Below, piece after piece: positions 27,801-36,751 of a stretch of DNA of 64,000 nt. Each line of letters opens with the position of its first letter. Within the stretch, counting starts at the first letter, position 1. The stretch comes from Shewanella oneidensis MR-1 (GTDB lineage Bacteria; Pseudomonadota; Gammaproteobacteria; Enterobacterales; Shewanellaceae). The stretch is taken from the NCBI RefSeq assembly GCF_000146165.2, contig NC_004347.2:992001-1056000 (forward strand). The letters are read 5' to 3'. The notes under the pieces are model-generated. The model was not told the DNA's origin and ran no database searches. It worked only from the letters and a program-made list of their open reading frames with translations. Made by a program: the position numbers and the translations under genes.

Positions 27801-29147
27801 CGCTTGAGATACGGCGGCGATCACTGTATCAAAGGCTTCGGTAAAGGTTTCCCCCGTGTCCACTGGCGCACGTCTGCCCGAGGCATCGGCTTCGCCGAGC
27901 GTCATTTTGCTAAAGGTGACCGACTGCACTCGACCGTCGGCATCACTATGGTTTTCAAGTGGATTGGTTAAGAAGTGAAACTTAACCCCTTCAACTTCGG
28001 CCTCGTGCACTTCGTAGGCTTCAGCGGGCATTTCGGCGCGGGTACGGCGGTAGATTAAGGTGACATCGCAGCCTTCGCGCACCGCTGTGCGAGCACAATC
28101 TATGGCGGTGTTGCCGCCGCCAATTACCGCCACTTTTTTACCAAGCTTCAATTGCTTATCGAGGCAATGATCCTTAAGAAAATCCACCCCAAGATAGCAG
28201 CCAGCAAGCTCGGAGCCTTTATAGTGCATTGGCACTGCTTTTTGGGCGCCGATGGCAAGGCACACTGCATCAAAATCGGTGATCAGCTGGTTTAAATGGA
28301 TCTCATGACCTAGGCGCATTTGGGTATGAATGGTTAACCCATTACGACACAGCAACTCAATTTCTTTATCGAGAATCGCTTTGGGTAAACGGTATTCGGG
28401 AATACCGTAGCGCAGCCAACCACCGGCCTTGGGCATGGCCTCAAAAATCTCAATATTATGCCCTTGGTTAGACAGGTAATAACCCGCGCTTAAGCCCGCT
28501 GGGCCAGAGCCAATAATCGCAATTTTCTTGCCAGTGTCTGCGAGGCGTGGCGGTTGATAACTATTGCCGTGCTCGTCATCGGCTAAATCTAAATCGGCGG
28601 CATGGCGCTTAAGTTGGCGGATGGCAATCGGGTCGTCGATGAGGCCGCGGCGGCATTCGGTTTCGCAAAACGCGGGGCAAACTCGGCCAATCGACAGTGG
28701 CAGTGGCAATGTTTCTTTAATGACTTTAACCGCTTGAGTGTGGTCACCTTGGGCAATGTGGTACAGATAACGCTGCACATCAACACCCGCTGGGCAGGCT
28801 TGTTGGCAGGGCGCCTCACAGTCGGCAAAGTGATCGCTCAAAATAGCGTTCAGTGCTGCTTGGCGTTGTTTGGTTAAAAACGCCGATTGGGTGATGACCT
28901 TCATGCCTGTTTGGGCTGGGGTTTCACAGGCTTTAACACAGCGTAGGCTGGCATCGCTATTTTCGATTTGCACCAGACAGAGGTTACAGTCCTGCTTTTC
29001 GGCATGGGCTTGCGTGTCCAATTGCCGTGAGGCGTCAGTGGGATCGCACAGGCTGGGAATAGCAATACCCGCCTTACGGGCTGCGTGTAATAGGTTATCG
29101 CTCGGTTCGGCCGAGACTATCTTATTGTCGATTCGAAGTTCTATCAT
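24861..29147 (-). CDS. Fused formate dehydrogenase: ferredoxin, GltD-like flavoprotein and molybdopterin subunits in one chain
   Basis: A 1428-aa polypeptide. In order: a 2Fe-2S ferredoxin domain (C34, C54, C57, C70), a GltD-type N-terminal Fe-S region (CEAPCQQACPAG; VCPAFCETECRRG), a GltD-like FAD/NAD(P) reductase with two Rossmann motifs (IAIIGSGPAGLSAGYY; VAVIGGGNTAIDCAR), two 4Fe-4S ferredoxin sites (CISCGKCVDVC; CVQCGNCVQVC), an Fe-S site (CTYCGVGC), and a bis-MGD domain. The probable catalytic residue is C870, followed by H871, so it is a Cys form, not selenocysteine. It probably oxidises formate in the cytoplasm and passes electrons to NAD(P)H. No fdhD or beta/gamma subunit gene is adjacent. 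A LysR gene is divergent. Confidence 0.88.
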   Translation of the reverse strand: MIELRIDNKIVSAEPSDNLLHAARKAGIAIPSLCDPTDASRQLDTQAHAEKQDCNLCLVQIENSDASLRCVKACETPAQTGMKVITQSAFLTKQRQAALNAILSDHFADCEAPCQQACPAGVDVQRYLYHIAQGDHTQAVKVIKETLPLPLSIGRVCPAFCETECRRGLIDDPIAIRQLKRHAADLDLADDEHGNSYQPPRLADTGKKIAIIGSGPAGLSAGYYLSNQGHNIEIFEAMPKAGGWLRYGIPEYRLPKAILDKEIELLCRNGLTIHTQMRLGHEIHLNQLITDFDAVCLAIGAQKAVPMHYKGSELAGCYLGVDFLKDHCLDKQLKLGKKVAVIGGGNTAIDCARTAVREGCDVTLIYRRTRAEMPAEAYEVHEAEVEGVKFHFLTNPLENHSDADGRVQSVTFSKMTLGEADASGRRAPVDTGETFTEAFDTVIAAVSQAPDLSFMQDPKGQLSHGELALSRWNTLMGCEQTMSSGVEKLFVMGDARRGPATAVAAIGDGRKAAKAIDKMLQIGLSCDLHAHEFNSVKTIPGSLKQAEVKSAEASSPLYPHTKRQPRLKMPELTALQRLLNYSEVELGFPADAAMQEAARCLECACQANTDCKLRDYATDYGVESKSLATENARYFSVDKSSPFIQFDANRCISCGKCVDVCQQQSGHCAIQFAKDSYQVLPQSISPADERRAPRVGFSASMADSHCVQCGNCVQVCPTGALVDARDKRQGDCTELTTASTICTYCGVGCRLDLKIDPSTNRIRHIEGNKDSVVNQGMLCVKGRFGFDFIHSDKRLTTPLIRKNGKLQPCSWPEAIDYVAKRLTEIKQKDGSNAFASLASAKATNEDNFVLQKFVRSVLGTNNIDHCARLCHSSTVTGLQQSIGSGAMTNDILSIKDSDVIFILGSDTTCAHPIIASKIQQAVNLYGARLIVADPKRVGIAEKAELYVAHRPGTDVMLLNAIMAEIIRNNWQDKDYIAKRTEGIEALYAELAKEDYSLEKAALITGVKAENIARIARTIGTAQKTAVYYAMGITQHTTGHDNVTAISNLQLLCGNIGVSGAGINPLRGQSNVQGACDMGALPNYFTGYQKVTDIHARMRFESHWQTPLSGEIGVTATHMMHDIAKGKINALYVMGENPVLSDPDQAHVLNALSQIEFLVVQDIFLTETAELAHVVLPAAAFVEKRGHFTNTERRVQRLEQALASPGEALPDWQIVQAIANAMGANWDYKDEAAIWAEINALTPQYRGILWERLTAGEDGQIPQGIQWPCPDEKHPGTPIMHQGQFTRGLGLFTPVSYRLPAEMPCNEYPLTLSTGRLLEQFHTGTLTRKTPGLDLLGAPKVMISVYDAEQLGINNGDKIRLTTRRGEIEIDAFVTKRAQAGVLFLPFHFVEAAANKLTINALDPVAYIPEYKVCAVRVEKVTKQMCEPT

Positions 29148-29262
29148 CCCATGGCCTTTTATATTTATAGGGTGCTTGCTGCATAGCGTAAAGCGGCAGA
29201 CTTAGGTGGATTTGAGTATAACTAGAGCGCTTTAGAAGATGTTTATGGGGGAGGAAAGTTTG

Positions 29263-29331
29263 ATGCTAAATTGCTGCACTTATCACAAACTCGTTGTAGA
29301 CTGTGCGCTAGAGGTTTTTTACTGGGTTTAG
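29263..29331 (+). CDS. Candidate 22-codon leader peptide
   Basis: A short frame (MLNCCTYHKLVVDCALEVFYWV) is preceded by a strong SD, GGGGGAGGAAAG, 5-8 bases upstream of the ATG. It lies in the gap before the LysR gene. The SD is better than that of many real genes in the window, but coding is unproven. Confidence 0.25.
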   Translation: MLNCCTYHKLVVDCALEVFYWV

Positions 29332-29391
29332 ACTGTGATTAGTATAGGTTTTACGTTTATTGACATCAGGACTTACAACTAAGATTTGAGA

Positions 29392-30282
29392 ATGATGAAT
29401 ATTCAGAGAGTGAAAGCATTTGTTATCGCGGCGCAGTTGGGGTCTGTATCGGCTGCGGCCCGTCAATTGGGTAAACGTCAACCCCAAGTCAGTCAGTGGA
29501 TTGCCGAGCTTGAGGTTGATCTCGGTGTTCAGTTGTTTCAACGTGGGGCTAATCAAGTTGAATTGAGTTTAGCGGGTCAGCATCTATTGCCTAGGGCAAT
29601 ATTAGCCTTATCTCAATGGGAGCAATTTTCCAGTTCGGCTGCGCATTTTGCAACTTATCAAAAGGGGATAATTTGTCTCGGTGTGGAAAGCCATATTCCA
29701 TTAAACGGTTTGATAACCGTGGTTAACACTTTTTTTGAGCAGTTTCCTGCGGTCAATTTCGTGCTGCAAGTCGATAAGTTAACTGTGTTAAATGAAGCAT
29801 TTAATGCAGGCAATATCGATCTTTTATTACGTCATCAGTCGGATGAATTGCACTTAACGGAAGTCGGTTATTGCCGGATAGGCAAGTATAAAGAAGTGTT
29901 ATTAGTTTCACGGCAAAGCCCATTAAGTAAACAAGCCATTGTTGCACCAAGCGAGTTGGCGATTTACCGTGAATATGTTTGGGCGGGTGGCCAAGCATGT
30001 TGTGAGGATTTAGAGGTGGGGTTTAGTGGACATTATTGTGTGATCCCTGATTTAGGGTTATTAAAAAAACTGCTTATTGATGGGAGTGGTTATGCATTTT
30101 TACCTTTGTCCCTTGCTCAAACCGAAATAAACCAGGGGTTGTTAACTGTCGTTAAACTCAATTGTGAACGAGAAAATGTCGAACGCGGTTTAGAATTGCG
30201 CTGGCACTTTGGATTTGAGTCCAGCGCATTAGGGCTGAGTTTGTTGGATTTAATCAAAAATCAGCTGAGTGAGTTAACATGA
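29392..30282 (+). CDS. LysR-family transcriptional regulator
   Basis: A 296-aa LysR-type regulator. The N-terminal winged helix-turn-helix includes GSVSAAARQLGKRQPQVSQW and LEVDLGVQLFQRG. The effector-binding domain starts near residue 92. It is divergent from the fused formate dehydrogenase gene, which by the common LysR layout is its likely target. The start may be ATG 29392 or 29395; the TTG before it is less likely. Confidence 0.9.
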   Translation: MMNIQRVKAFVIAAQLGSVSAAARQLGKRQPQVSQWIAELEVDLGVQLFQRGANQVELSLAGQHLLPRAILALSQWEQFSSSAAHFATYQKGIICLGVESHIPLNGLITVVNTFFEQFPAVNFVLQVDKLTVLNEAFNAGNIDLLLRHQSDELHLTEVGYCRIGKYKEVLLVSRQSPLSKQAIVAPSELAIYREYVWAGGQACCEDLEVGFSGHYCVIPDLGLLKKLLIDGSGYAFLPLSLAQTEINQGLLTVVKLNCERENVERGLELRWHFGFESSALGLSLLDLIKNQLSELT

Positions 30283-30286
30283 GCCA

Positions 30287-31978
30287 TCATTCTGTTTGTT
30301 CATCGTATACCACTTCACCTTCAAGCCATGTCATTAACACGCGTGTGTTGGCGATTTGCTTCGGTGTCGATTGAGTGATATCGCGCTCTAACATGACGAT
30401 ATCGGCGGATTTGCCAACCTCTAAAGTGCCTGTGATATCATCTAACCCCAACGCTTGTGCGGGATTAATGGTATAAGCGGCGATCGCTTGATGAATATCA
30501 GCTATCCCCATGTTCTTCAAGTAGACTGCGTTAGCTATCCCTACTAACGGATTGATATCGTTAACATTCCAGTCACTGCTTAATGTTACATTTGCACCCG
30601 TATTTAAAATCGCGTTAATTGGCAATAGTGCGTGTGCCCGTTGTTTACCAATAAACGGTATCGCCCAATCATGATCTTGTTCTGCAATATAGTCACTGCC
30701 TAACTGAAAGTCTGCATCAACTCTCAGTGGCGCGAAGCGTTTAATATCTTGGGCTGAAACCATTTCTAAATGCGTCATTGAGTAGGCGGTAGTAGCACCT
30801 TGAGCTCGTAAGGTTTCAATCGCATTTAAGGTATTGCGTACCCCTGCATCACCTATGGCATGGATGTGTGCTCCGTAGCCAATCTTGTTCAGCTCACTGA
30901 GCCACCATGCCATTTTTGTAGCTGGAATATACTCAAGACCATGGGGAATTTGAGGGGTATAACTCCAATCATAAGGATCTAAGGTGCTTGCTGTACCATT
31001 GATAATGATGCCATCACTGTATATTTTTACTTGGTTTATTTGTATAAGTCTTTGTTTGTCATTTGATTTTATTTTTTTGAAGAATGCAAGTTGCTCATTT
31101 GCCTCATCGGCTGGATATACCCAAGGACGTAGGCTCACCCGAGCAGTCAAGGCTTGATTTTTTTCTGCGGTTAACCAAGTTTCTAACCAACCTCTTTTCC
31201 AATATAAACGACCGTCTCCAATTGTGGTTATGCCATGTTTGCTAGCTTGAGCTAAACCATTAAGTAATCCTTGGTAGTTAGCTTCTGCTAAGTTAGGTTG
31301 GTTTTTCCATGCCTGTTCCATCAGGAGATCTCCCGCATTATCAAGCAGTATTCCGAGAAGTTTTCCGGTCGTTTTATCCTTAAGAATTTTTCCCCCTTGA
31401 GGCTCCTTTGAGTGTATGGTTATGCCCGCTTCTGCCAGAGCAAGTGAGTTGACCCACATGGAATGAGAGGTTTGCTCCATGATAATTACGGGGTTATTAG
31501 GGAATATTTCATCAAGGATTGCTAATGGACTGGTGTCGTTATCTTGCATTAATTGGCTTAGTTCATGCCCATAACCCAGAAGCCACTCACCCTCTTCAAG
31601 TTCCTCCTTGCAGGCACGCAAAGAGCGAATATACCCATTGATATCTTTATCTTCATCCAATAAGCAATCACTGCCTATTTCACTGGCGGCCTCAAAGACG
31701 TGATTATGGTTATCAACAAAACCAGGGAGTAAATACCCGCCTTTTAAGTCAATGACCTGAGTTTTATTGCTAACATGGTTCATCGCATTTTGTTCATCGC
31801 CTATGTAGACAATCTTGCCATCCTTGATGGCTAGGCTCGTAGCATTGTTGTGACCATAAATATTTGTATTGGTCAGTAAAGTGTCTGCCAGCTCCTCATT
31901 TGCACAGGCTGAAATCGTAAATAATCCTGTTAATGCCATTGATTTTATTAATAATGATTTTGATTGTTTATTTTTCAT
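30287..31978 (-). CDS. Exported amidohydrolase, YtcJ-like (lipoprotein)
   Basis: A 563-aa metal-dependent amidohydrolase of the YtcJ group. It begins with a lipoprotein signal (MKNKQSKSLLIKSMALTG, lipobox ISAC). Metal-site motifs are GFVDNHNHVFEA (HxH), KIYSDGIIING (the Lys), HIHAIGDAGVRNTL (His), and TLSSDWNVND (Asp). The C-terminus has the usual beta strand pair (TGTLEVGKSADIVMLERD). Substrates of this family are mostly unknown amides or imides. It ends 4 bases from the LysR gene on the other strand. Confidence 0.88.
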   Translation of the reverse strand: MKNKQSKSLLIKSMALTGLFTISACANEELADTLLTNTNIYGHNNATSLAIKDGKIVYIGDEQNAMNHVSNKTQVIDLKGGYLLPGFVDNHNHVFEAASEIGSDCLLDEDKDINGYIRSLRACKEELEEGEWLLGYGHELSQLMQDNDTSPLAILDEIFPNNPVIIMEQTSHSMWVNSLALAEAGITIHSKEPQGGKILKDKTTGKLLGILLDNAGDLLMEQAWKNQPNLAEANYQGLLNGLAQASKHGITTIGDGRLYWKRGWLETWLTAEKNQALTARVSLRPWVYPADEANEQLAFFKKIKSNDKQRLIQINQVKIYSDGIIINGTASTLDPYDWSYTPQIPHGLEYIPATKMAWWLSELNKIGYGAHIHAIGDAGVRNTLNAIETLRAQGATTAYSMTHLEMVSAQDIKRFAPLRVDADFQLGSDYIAEQDHDWAIPFIGKQRAHALLPINAILNTGANVTLSSDWNVNDINPLVGIANAVYLKNMGIADIHQAIAAYTINPAQALGLDDITGTLEVGKSADIVMLERDITQSTPKQIANTRVLMTWLEGEVVYDEQTE

Positions 31979-32448
31979 CTGACTTAGAGTCCAAAGTGGT
32001 GATCTATAACTTGTAGGATAAATGGAAGGGGTTTGGCTGTGAAAGTTAGTGAGTATCTGAAAAGTGAGATAGTCAATTCATTGGTTTCAATTTTAGTTAT
32101 CGATTCAATTGAGTGTTGCAGATTTTGAATAATATGTTAGTGCAAACAACATTGTTAAGTGCAGGCTACACAATGGAACGGTCATATTCGATGACTGAAT
32201 CAATAGTGGCATTAACTTGTTGAATACATAAGATACATCACAGTTTTTTATGCATTGACCTGAGTGATTTAGTTTAGGAACGTTGAATTTGAAGATAAAT
32301 TATCTCGCCAATTCCATTTAATAAACGCTGCGCCCTAGGTTTACCAGCGTTGTTAGGTTAAAATGCGCGGTTGCAATTACCGTTAAGCGCCGCCTGCTTT
32401 GATGGGAAACCCATTAAAACGGCAACAATAAAGCGAAGTTAAAAATCC
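31979..32448. other. Intergenic region upstream of prfB
   Basis: 470 AT-rich bases between two divergent genes, the amidohydrolase and prfB. The right end should hold the prfB-lysS promoter. A small dyad (ACGCTG/CAGCGT, about 32324-32350) is visible. I see no gene; in many gammaproteobacteria recJ precedes prfB, but it does not here. Confidence 0.5.
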
Positions 32449-33547
32449 ATGTTTGAAGTTAATCCAGTAAAATTCAAAATTAAGGAGCTTGCCGAGCGTA
32501 CGCAGCTTCTTAGGGGGTATCTTTGACTACGATGCTAAGCATGAGCGTCTAGAAGAAGTCAGCCGTGAACTTGAAAGTTCTGAGGTGTGGAACGAGCCAG
32601 AACGTGCTCAAGCCCTAGGTAAAGAGCGCGCCAGCCTCGAAGCCGTCGTAAAAACTATCGATGATATGGACTCGGGTCTTGAAGACGTTGAAGGTCTACT
32701 TGAGCTTGCCATCGAAGAAGAAGACGAAGACACCTTCAATGAAACCACCAAAGAGCTGGATTATTTAGAGAGCCGTTTGGCCGAACTCGAATTCCGCCGT
32801 ATGTTCTCTGGTCCACAGGACGCCTCAAACTGTTACTTAGACATTCAGTCGGGCAGTGGTGGTACTGAGGCGCAAGATTGGGCCAACATGGTACTACGTA
32901 TGTATCTGCGTTGGGGGGAAGCCCACGGATTCAGCCCTGAGCTGATGGAAGTGACCGACGGTGACGTGGCCGGTATTAAGGGCGCGACCATTAAATTTAC
33001 CGGTGAATATGCCTTTGGTTGGTTACGTACCGAAACTGGCGTGCACCGTTTAGTGCGTAAATCGCCATTTGACTCATCGGGCCGTCGCCACACGTCTTTC
33101 TGCTCGGTATTTGTTTACCCTGAGATTGATGACGATATCACCATCGATATCAACCCTGCTGACTTACGTATCGACGTATACCGCGCCTCGGGTGCCGGTG
33201 GTCAGCACGTTAACCGAACCGAATCTGCGGTACGTATTACCCACTTACCGACCAACACGGTAGTGCAGTGCCAGAACGACCGTTCACAGCACAAGAACAA
33301 AGATTCGGCGATGAAACAGTTAAAAGCCAAACTGTTCGAATTAGAAATGCATAAGCAAAATGCCGAAAAGCAAGCCGCCGAAGATGCCAAATCTGACATC
33401 GGTTGGGGCAGCCAAATTCGTTCTTATGTATTGGATGATTCCCGTATCAAAGACTTACGCACTAGCGTGGAGACGCGCAATACCCAAGCGGTACTCGATG
33501 GCGATCTGGACAAGTTTATCGAAGCCAGTTTGAAATCAGGGCTGTAA
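32449..33547 (+). CDS. prfB: Peptide chain release factor 2 (with programmed +1 frameshift)
   Basis: RF2 ends translation at UGA and UAA. Frame 0 runs from ATG 32449 to an in-frame TGA at 32524-32526 (codon 26). After a +1 shift, the frame continues from 32525, giving 365 aa, the same as E. coli. Stop-recognition motif SPF ([10 protein letters not shown]) and peptidyl hydrolysis motif GGQ ([10 protein letters not shown]) are present. Residue 246 is Ala (YRASGAGGQ), whereas E. coli K-12 has Thr. lysS follows 29 bases downstream, as in E. coli. Confidence 0.98.
32508..32527 (+). promoter_or_regulatory. Programmed +1 frameshift site in prfB
   Basis: The internal Shine-Dalgarno AGGGGG is followed by TATCTTTGAC, with slippery CTT, stop TGA and next base C. 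This matches the E. coli site in spacing and sequence. When RF2 is scarce, ribosomes slip from CTT to TTT and go on, so the factor regulates its own synthesis. Confidence 0.97.
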
Positions 33548-33576
33548 TTAATTCAAAGGTATAGACGAGAAATAAC

Positions 33577-35079
33577 ATGACTGAACAAGTACAAGATGAA
33601 AACAAACTGATTGCCGAGCGTCGTGCCAAGCTAGACAGCATTCGCCCGAACTGCAGCGCGAATGCTCACCCTAATACGTTCCGTCGCACCCATAAAGCGG
33701 CAGAGTTGCAGGAAAAATACGGTCAAAATACTAAGGAAGAACTCGAAGCCTTAGGTTTTAGAACCAGCATCGCTGGCCGTATCATGGCAAAACGTGGCCC
33801 ATTCCTAGTGATCCAAGACGTGTCTGGTCGTATCCAAGCTTACGCTGAAAAGGGCGTTCAAGCGGATCTGAAAGATCGTTACCAAGGTTTGGATATCGGT
33901 GACATCATCGGCGTGACTGGTCAGTTGCACTTGTCTGGTAAAGGCGATCTGTACGTCAACATGGAAGAGTACCAACTGCTGACTAAAGCACTACGTCCTC
34001 TGCCAGAAAAATTCCACGGCTTAACAGATCAAGAAACCCGTTACCGCCAACGTTATGTTGACTTAATCGTTAACGAAGAATCTCGTCAAGCCTTCGTAAT
34101 GCGTTCAAAAGTGGTTGCAGCTATCCGTAACTTCATGATCAAAAAAGAGTTCATGGAAGTTGAAACCCCAATGATGCACGTGATCCCAGGCGGCGCTTCT
34201 GCCCGTCCATTTATCACGCACCACAATGCGCTGGACATGCCTATGTACCTGCGTATCGCGCCAGAGTTATACCTCAAGCGTTTAGTGGTGGGTGGTTTTG
34301 AGCGTGTGTTCGAAATCAATCGTAACTTCCGTAACGAAGGTCTGTCACCACGTCATAACCCAGAATTCACTATGATGGAATTCTATATGGCCTATGCTGA
34401 CTACCAAGATCTGATGGACTTAACCGAAGAATTGTTAAGCTCAATTGCAATCGAACTCTTAGGTAGCGCGCAAATGCCATATGGCGAGCATACTGTTGAT
34501 TTCGGTGGTCCTTATGCCCGTTTAAGCATGCTAGAAGCGATTCAGAAGTACAATCCTGATAACGCGACTATCCAGGCCATGACCTACGAGCAAGTGAAAG
34601 ATCTTGAATTTATGCGTGAACTGGCTATCAGCCTTGGCATCAAGATTGAGAAGTTCTGGACCTGTGGTCAGCTATTAGAAGAAATCTTCGGTGAAACCGC
34701 TGAATGGCAGTTAATGCAACCGACTTTCATCACTGGCTACCCAGCGGACATTTCGCCACTGGCACGTCGTAACGATGACAACCACTTTATTACCGACCGT
34801 TTTGAATTCTTCATCGGTGGCCGTGAAGTAGCTAACGGCTTCAGCGAGTTAAATGATGCGCAGGATCAAGACAGCCGCTTTAAAGCGCAGGTTGATGCCA
34901 AAGACGCGGGTGACGATGAAGCCATGTTCTACGATGCGGACTACATCACTGCACTGGAACACGGTTTACCACCAACAGCAGGTCAAGGTATCGGTATCGA
35001 CCGTTTAGTGATGCTATTCACTAACACTCACACTATCCGTGATGTGATCCTATTCCCAGCGATGCGCCCACAGGCTTAA
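33577..35079 (+). CDS. lysS: Lysyl-tRNA synthetase, class II
   Basis: A 500-aa class IIb enzyme that charges tRNA-Lys. The N-terminal OB-fold anticodon domain (about 60-150) has [20 protein letters not shown]. Motif 2 is in [20 protein letters not shown] and motif 3 in [15 protein letters not shown]. It is the second gene after prfB and ends with a clear terminator. Confidence 0.98.
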   Translation: MTEQVQDENKLIAERRAKLDSIRPNCSANAHPNTFRRTHKAAELQEKYGQNTKEELEALGFRTSIAGRIMAKRGPFLVIQDVSGRIQAYAEKGVQADLKDRYQGLDIGDIIGVTGQLHLSGKGDLYVNMEEYQLLTKALRPLPEKFHGLTDQETRYRQRYVDLIVNEESRQAFVMRSKVVAAIRNFMIKKEFMEVETPMMHVIPGGASARPFITHHNALDMPMYLRIAPELYLKRLVVGGFERVFEINRNFRNEGLSPRHNPEFTMMEFYMAYADYQDLMDLTEELLSSIAIELLGSAQMPYGEHTVDFGGPYARLSMLEAIQKYNPDNATIQAMTYEQVKDLEFMRELAISLGIKIEKFWTCGQLLEEIFGETAEWQLMQPTFITGYPADISPLARRNDDNHFITDRFEFFIGGREVANGFSELNDAQDQDSRFKAQVDAKDAGDDEAMFYDADYITALEHGLPPTAGQGIGIDRLVMLFTNTHTIRDVILFPAMRPQA

Positions 35080-35133
35080 TTGCTGTATCGGGTTGCAGAT
35101 AAAACCTGCGACCCAATGGCATTGGATGAATTT

Positions 35134-35164
35134 AAAAAACCAGCCTTTTGGCTGGTTTTTTTAT
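35134..35164 (+). terminator. Rho-independent terminator of prfB-lysS
   Basis: AAAAACCAGCC and GGCTGGTTTTT form the stem, with a 4-T loop and a T-run. It lies about 60 bases after the lysS stop. Confidence 0.95.
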
Positions 35165-35190
35165 GGATGTAATGCAAAAGTGAGCAATAG

Positions 35191-35634
35191 CTATTTTGCC
35201 AGTTTACATTCTTGAACGTTTTTCATGCCTTCGGTATCAGAGACTGCTTTTAGTCCTGCACCACCAACAAAAACGCCCATTTTGATATATTGCTCGAAGA
35301 AGTAATTTTTCCCCCCTTCGGTTTTCACTGTTAAATCATTTTCGCTGAATTCAGATTCGGTCGATAACTTCTGCTCACCAGGGGCAACTTCTTTATAGAA
35401 GTAAACTTTGTTGGCTGACTCACCAATTAGATTACCGTTAATGTAGATATTTTTCTTTAGTGCTTGTCCAGCAAAGCTATTACGGTAAACATAGATACCG
35501 CTTTTATTGTCAGCTGGTTTTTGGAATGTTTTTAACTTGGCATCTTCTTCTTGCGATGCCATTGGCACTGAAGCGCAACCAGTAAGAAATAGGCAAACAG
35601 CTAACATGGGGGTAAGTAGTTTTTTTAACATCAT
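35191..35634 (-). CDS. DUF2846-type lipoprotein
   Basis: A lipoprotein of about 147 aa with signal MLKKLLTPMLAVCLFLTGC (lipobox LTGC). The mature part has SGIYVYRNSFAGQALKKNIY, then INGNLIGESANKVYFYKEV, and YFFEQYIKMG, the layout of the DUF2846 family (a beta-sandwich carrying Y-R and G-E-x-KVY blocks). Its role is unknown. Two ATGs stand next to each other after AGGG; either may be used. Confidence 0.75.
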   Translation of the reverse strand: MMLKKLLTPMLAVCLFLTGCASVPMASQEEDAKLKTFQKPADNKSGIYVYRNSFAGQALKKNIYINGNLIGESANKVYFYKEVAPGEQKLSTESEFSENDLTVKTEGGKNYFFEQYIKMGVFVGGAGLKAVSDTEGMKNVQECKLAK

Positions 35635-36081
35635 CAATCCCTAATTTAATAGTAATCAAAGGCAAGTGAAGTCCACTTTCGGCATAAATAACGACCGATA
35701 AGCTCTGTACAAATTTCAGTTATCAAGGAAGGGGCGGGAGATGTATAAAAAATATCATCCTGACATTCACCTTATTAAACTGACTAAATTTTGGTCTAAA
35801 ACTGCTTTTTAATCAGCATGCTAAAGTGTTCTATCCTTGATGTGGCGCAATATAACTTAAATGGTATCTTTGGGCTATGTATTTGTAATTCAAATTAGGT
35901 AAATGTTTCGCGTATGATCGATATTTGTGATTGGCTTCATTGTGTGTTTCATTTTTGATTTTTAAAGTGGCTTTTACTTCTTCTTGATTAGGTTTGTAAA
36001 TCAGTGATTGAGTTGCCCATATCAATATCGCTATTGATAAAATCGATACGAAATGATATGAGCAACTTATTTAGCGATGAC
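35635..36081. other. AT-rich intergenic region
   Basis: About 450 AT-rich bases between two minus-strand genes. It should hold the promoter of the DUF2846 gene (left part). A 64-codon open frame at 35831-36025 has low-complexity composition and no SD, so it is not called. I see nothing else. Confidence 0.4.
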
Positions 36082-36582
36082 TTATTGATAAGCGCCGCTG
36101 GCATAATGTAGCTCGTAACTATGGCTATAGATTTCGAGAATGTTGCCAAAGGGATCTTCCATATAGATCATGCGGTACGGCTTTTCGCCTGGATAGTAAT
36201 ATCTTGGTGCCTTCATCCGTTTCTTCCCACCAGCGGCGACAATTTTTTCAGCTAACTCTTCAAGGTTTGGATCTTGAACACAAAAATGGAATACGCCTGT
36301 TTTCCAATATTCAAAGTTGTTCTCTGGGTTTACTTGATTAGCAAATTGGAATAATTCGACGCCAATTCTGTCGCCTGTTGATAAATGGGCAATTTTAAAA
36401 GATCCCCAATTCGGGCCAAATACATCGGTACACATTTCACCAATCGCCGAATTATCCTCGATGATTTCTGTGGGCTGCATAATCAAATACCAGCCGAGTA
36501 CCTCAGTGTAAAACTTCACTGCGGCATCGAGGTCGGGCACAGAAATACCAATATGCGAAAAAGTACGTGGATACGGTTTCAT
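36082..36582 (-). CDS. VOC-superfamily (glyoxalase/bleomycin resistance) protein
   Basis: A 166-aa VOC protein with the paired beta-alpha-beta-beta-beta fold. The first module starts FSHIGISVPDLDAAVKFYTE. The second has GVFHFCVQDPNLEELAEKIV and ends with MIYMEDPFGNILEIYSHSYE. Metal ligands could be H10, E76 (GVELFQF), H115-like and E in NILEIY. The reaction is unknown. It is divergent from a LysR gene, with a perfect inverted repeat between, which suggests that regulator controls it. Confidence 0.85.
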   Translation of the reverse strand: MKPYPRTFSHIGISVPDLDAAVKFYTEVLGWYLIMQPTEIIEDNSAIGEMCTDVFGPNWGSFKIAHLSTGDRIGVELFQFANQVNPENNFEYWKTGVFHFCVQDPNLEELAEKIVAAGGKKRMKAPRYYYPGEKPYRMIYMEDPFGNILEIYSHSYELHYASGAYQ

Positions 36583-36681
36583 ATTAACTCCTTACTGAAA
36601 ATGGAATAAGCGCCAATGGAGCTGAACCATCACCGCCTCATTTTGTATAGGGTTAGTTTATGGCGTTGTATTGAATATTAA

Positions 36682-36712
36682 AAATTATCATTTATTCTTA
36701 TTTTGATAATTT
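36682..36712. promoter_or_regulatory. Candidate LysR operator
   Basis: Perfect 9-bp arms AAATTATCA and TGATAATTT, 13 bases apart, lie between the divergent VOC and LysR genes. This is the usual place and shape for a LysR-type site. Confidence 0.6.
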
Positions 36713-36751
36713 ATAGTTATGATTTGATGAGTGCTTGATTCGGGAATGCTT

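Noticed and set aside
35831..36025. 64-codon frame in an AT-rich gap
   Set aside because: No SD, low complexity and no family match.
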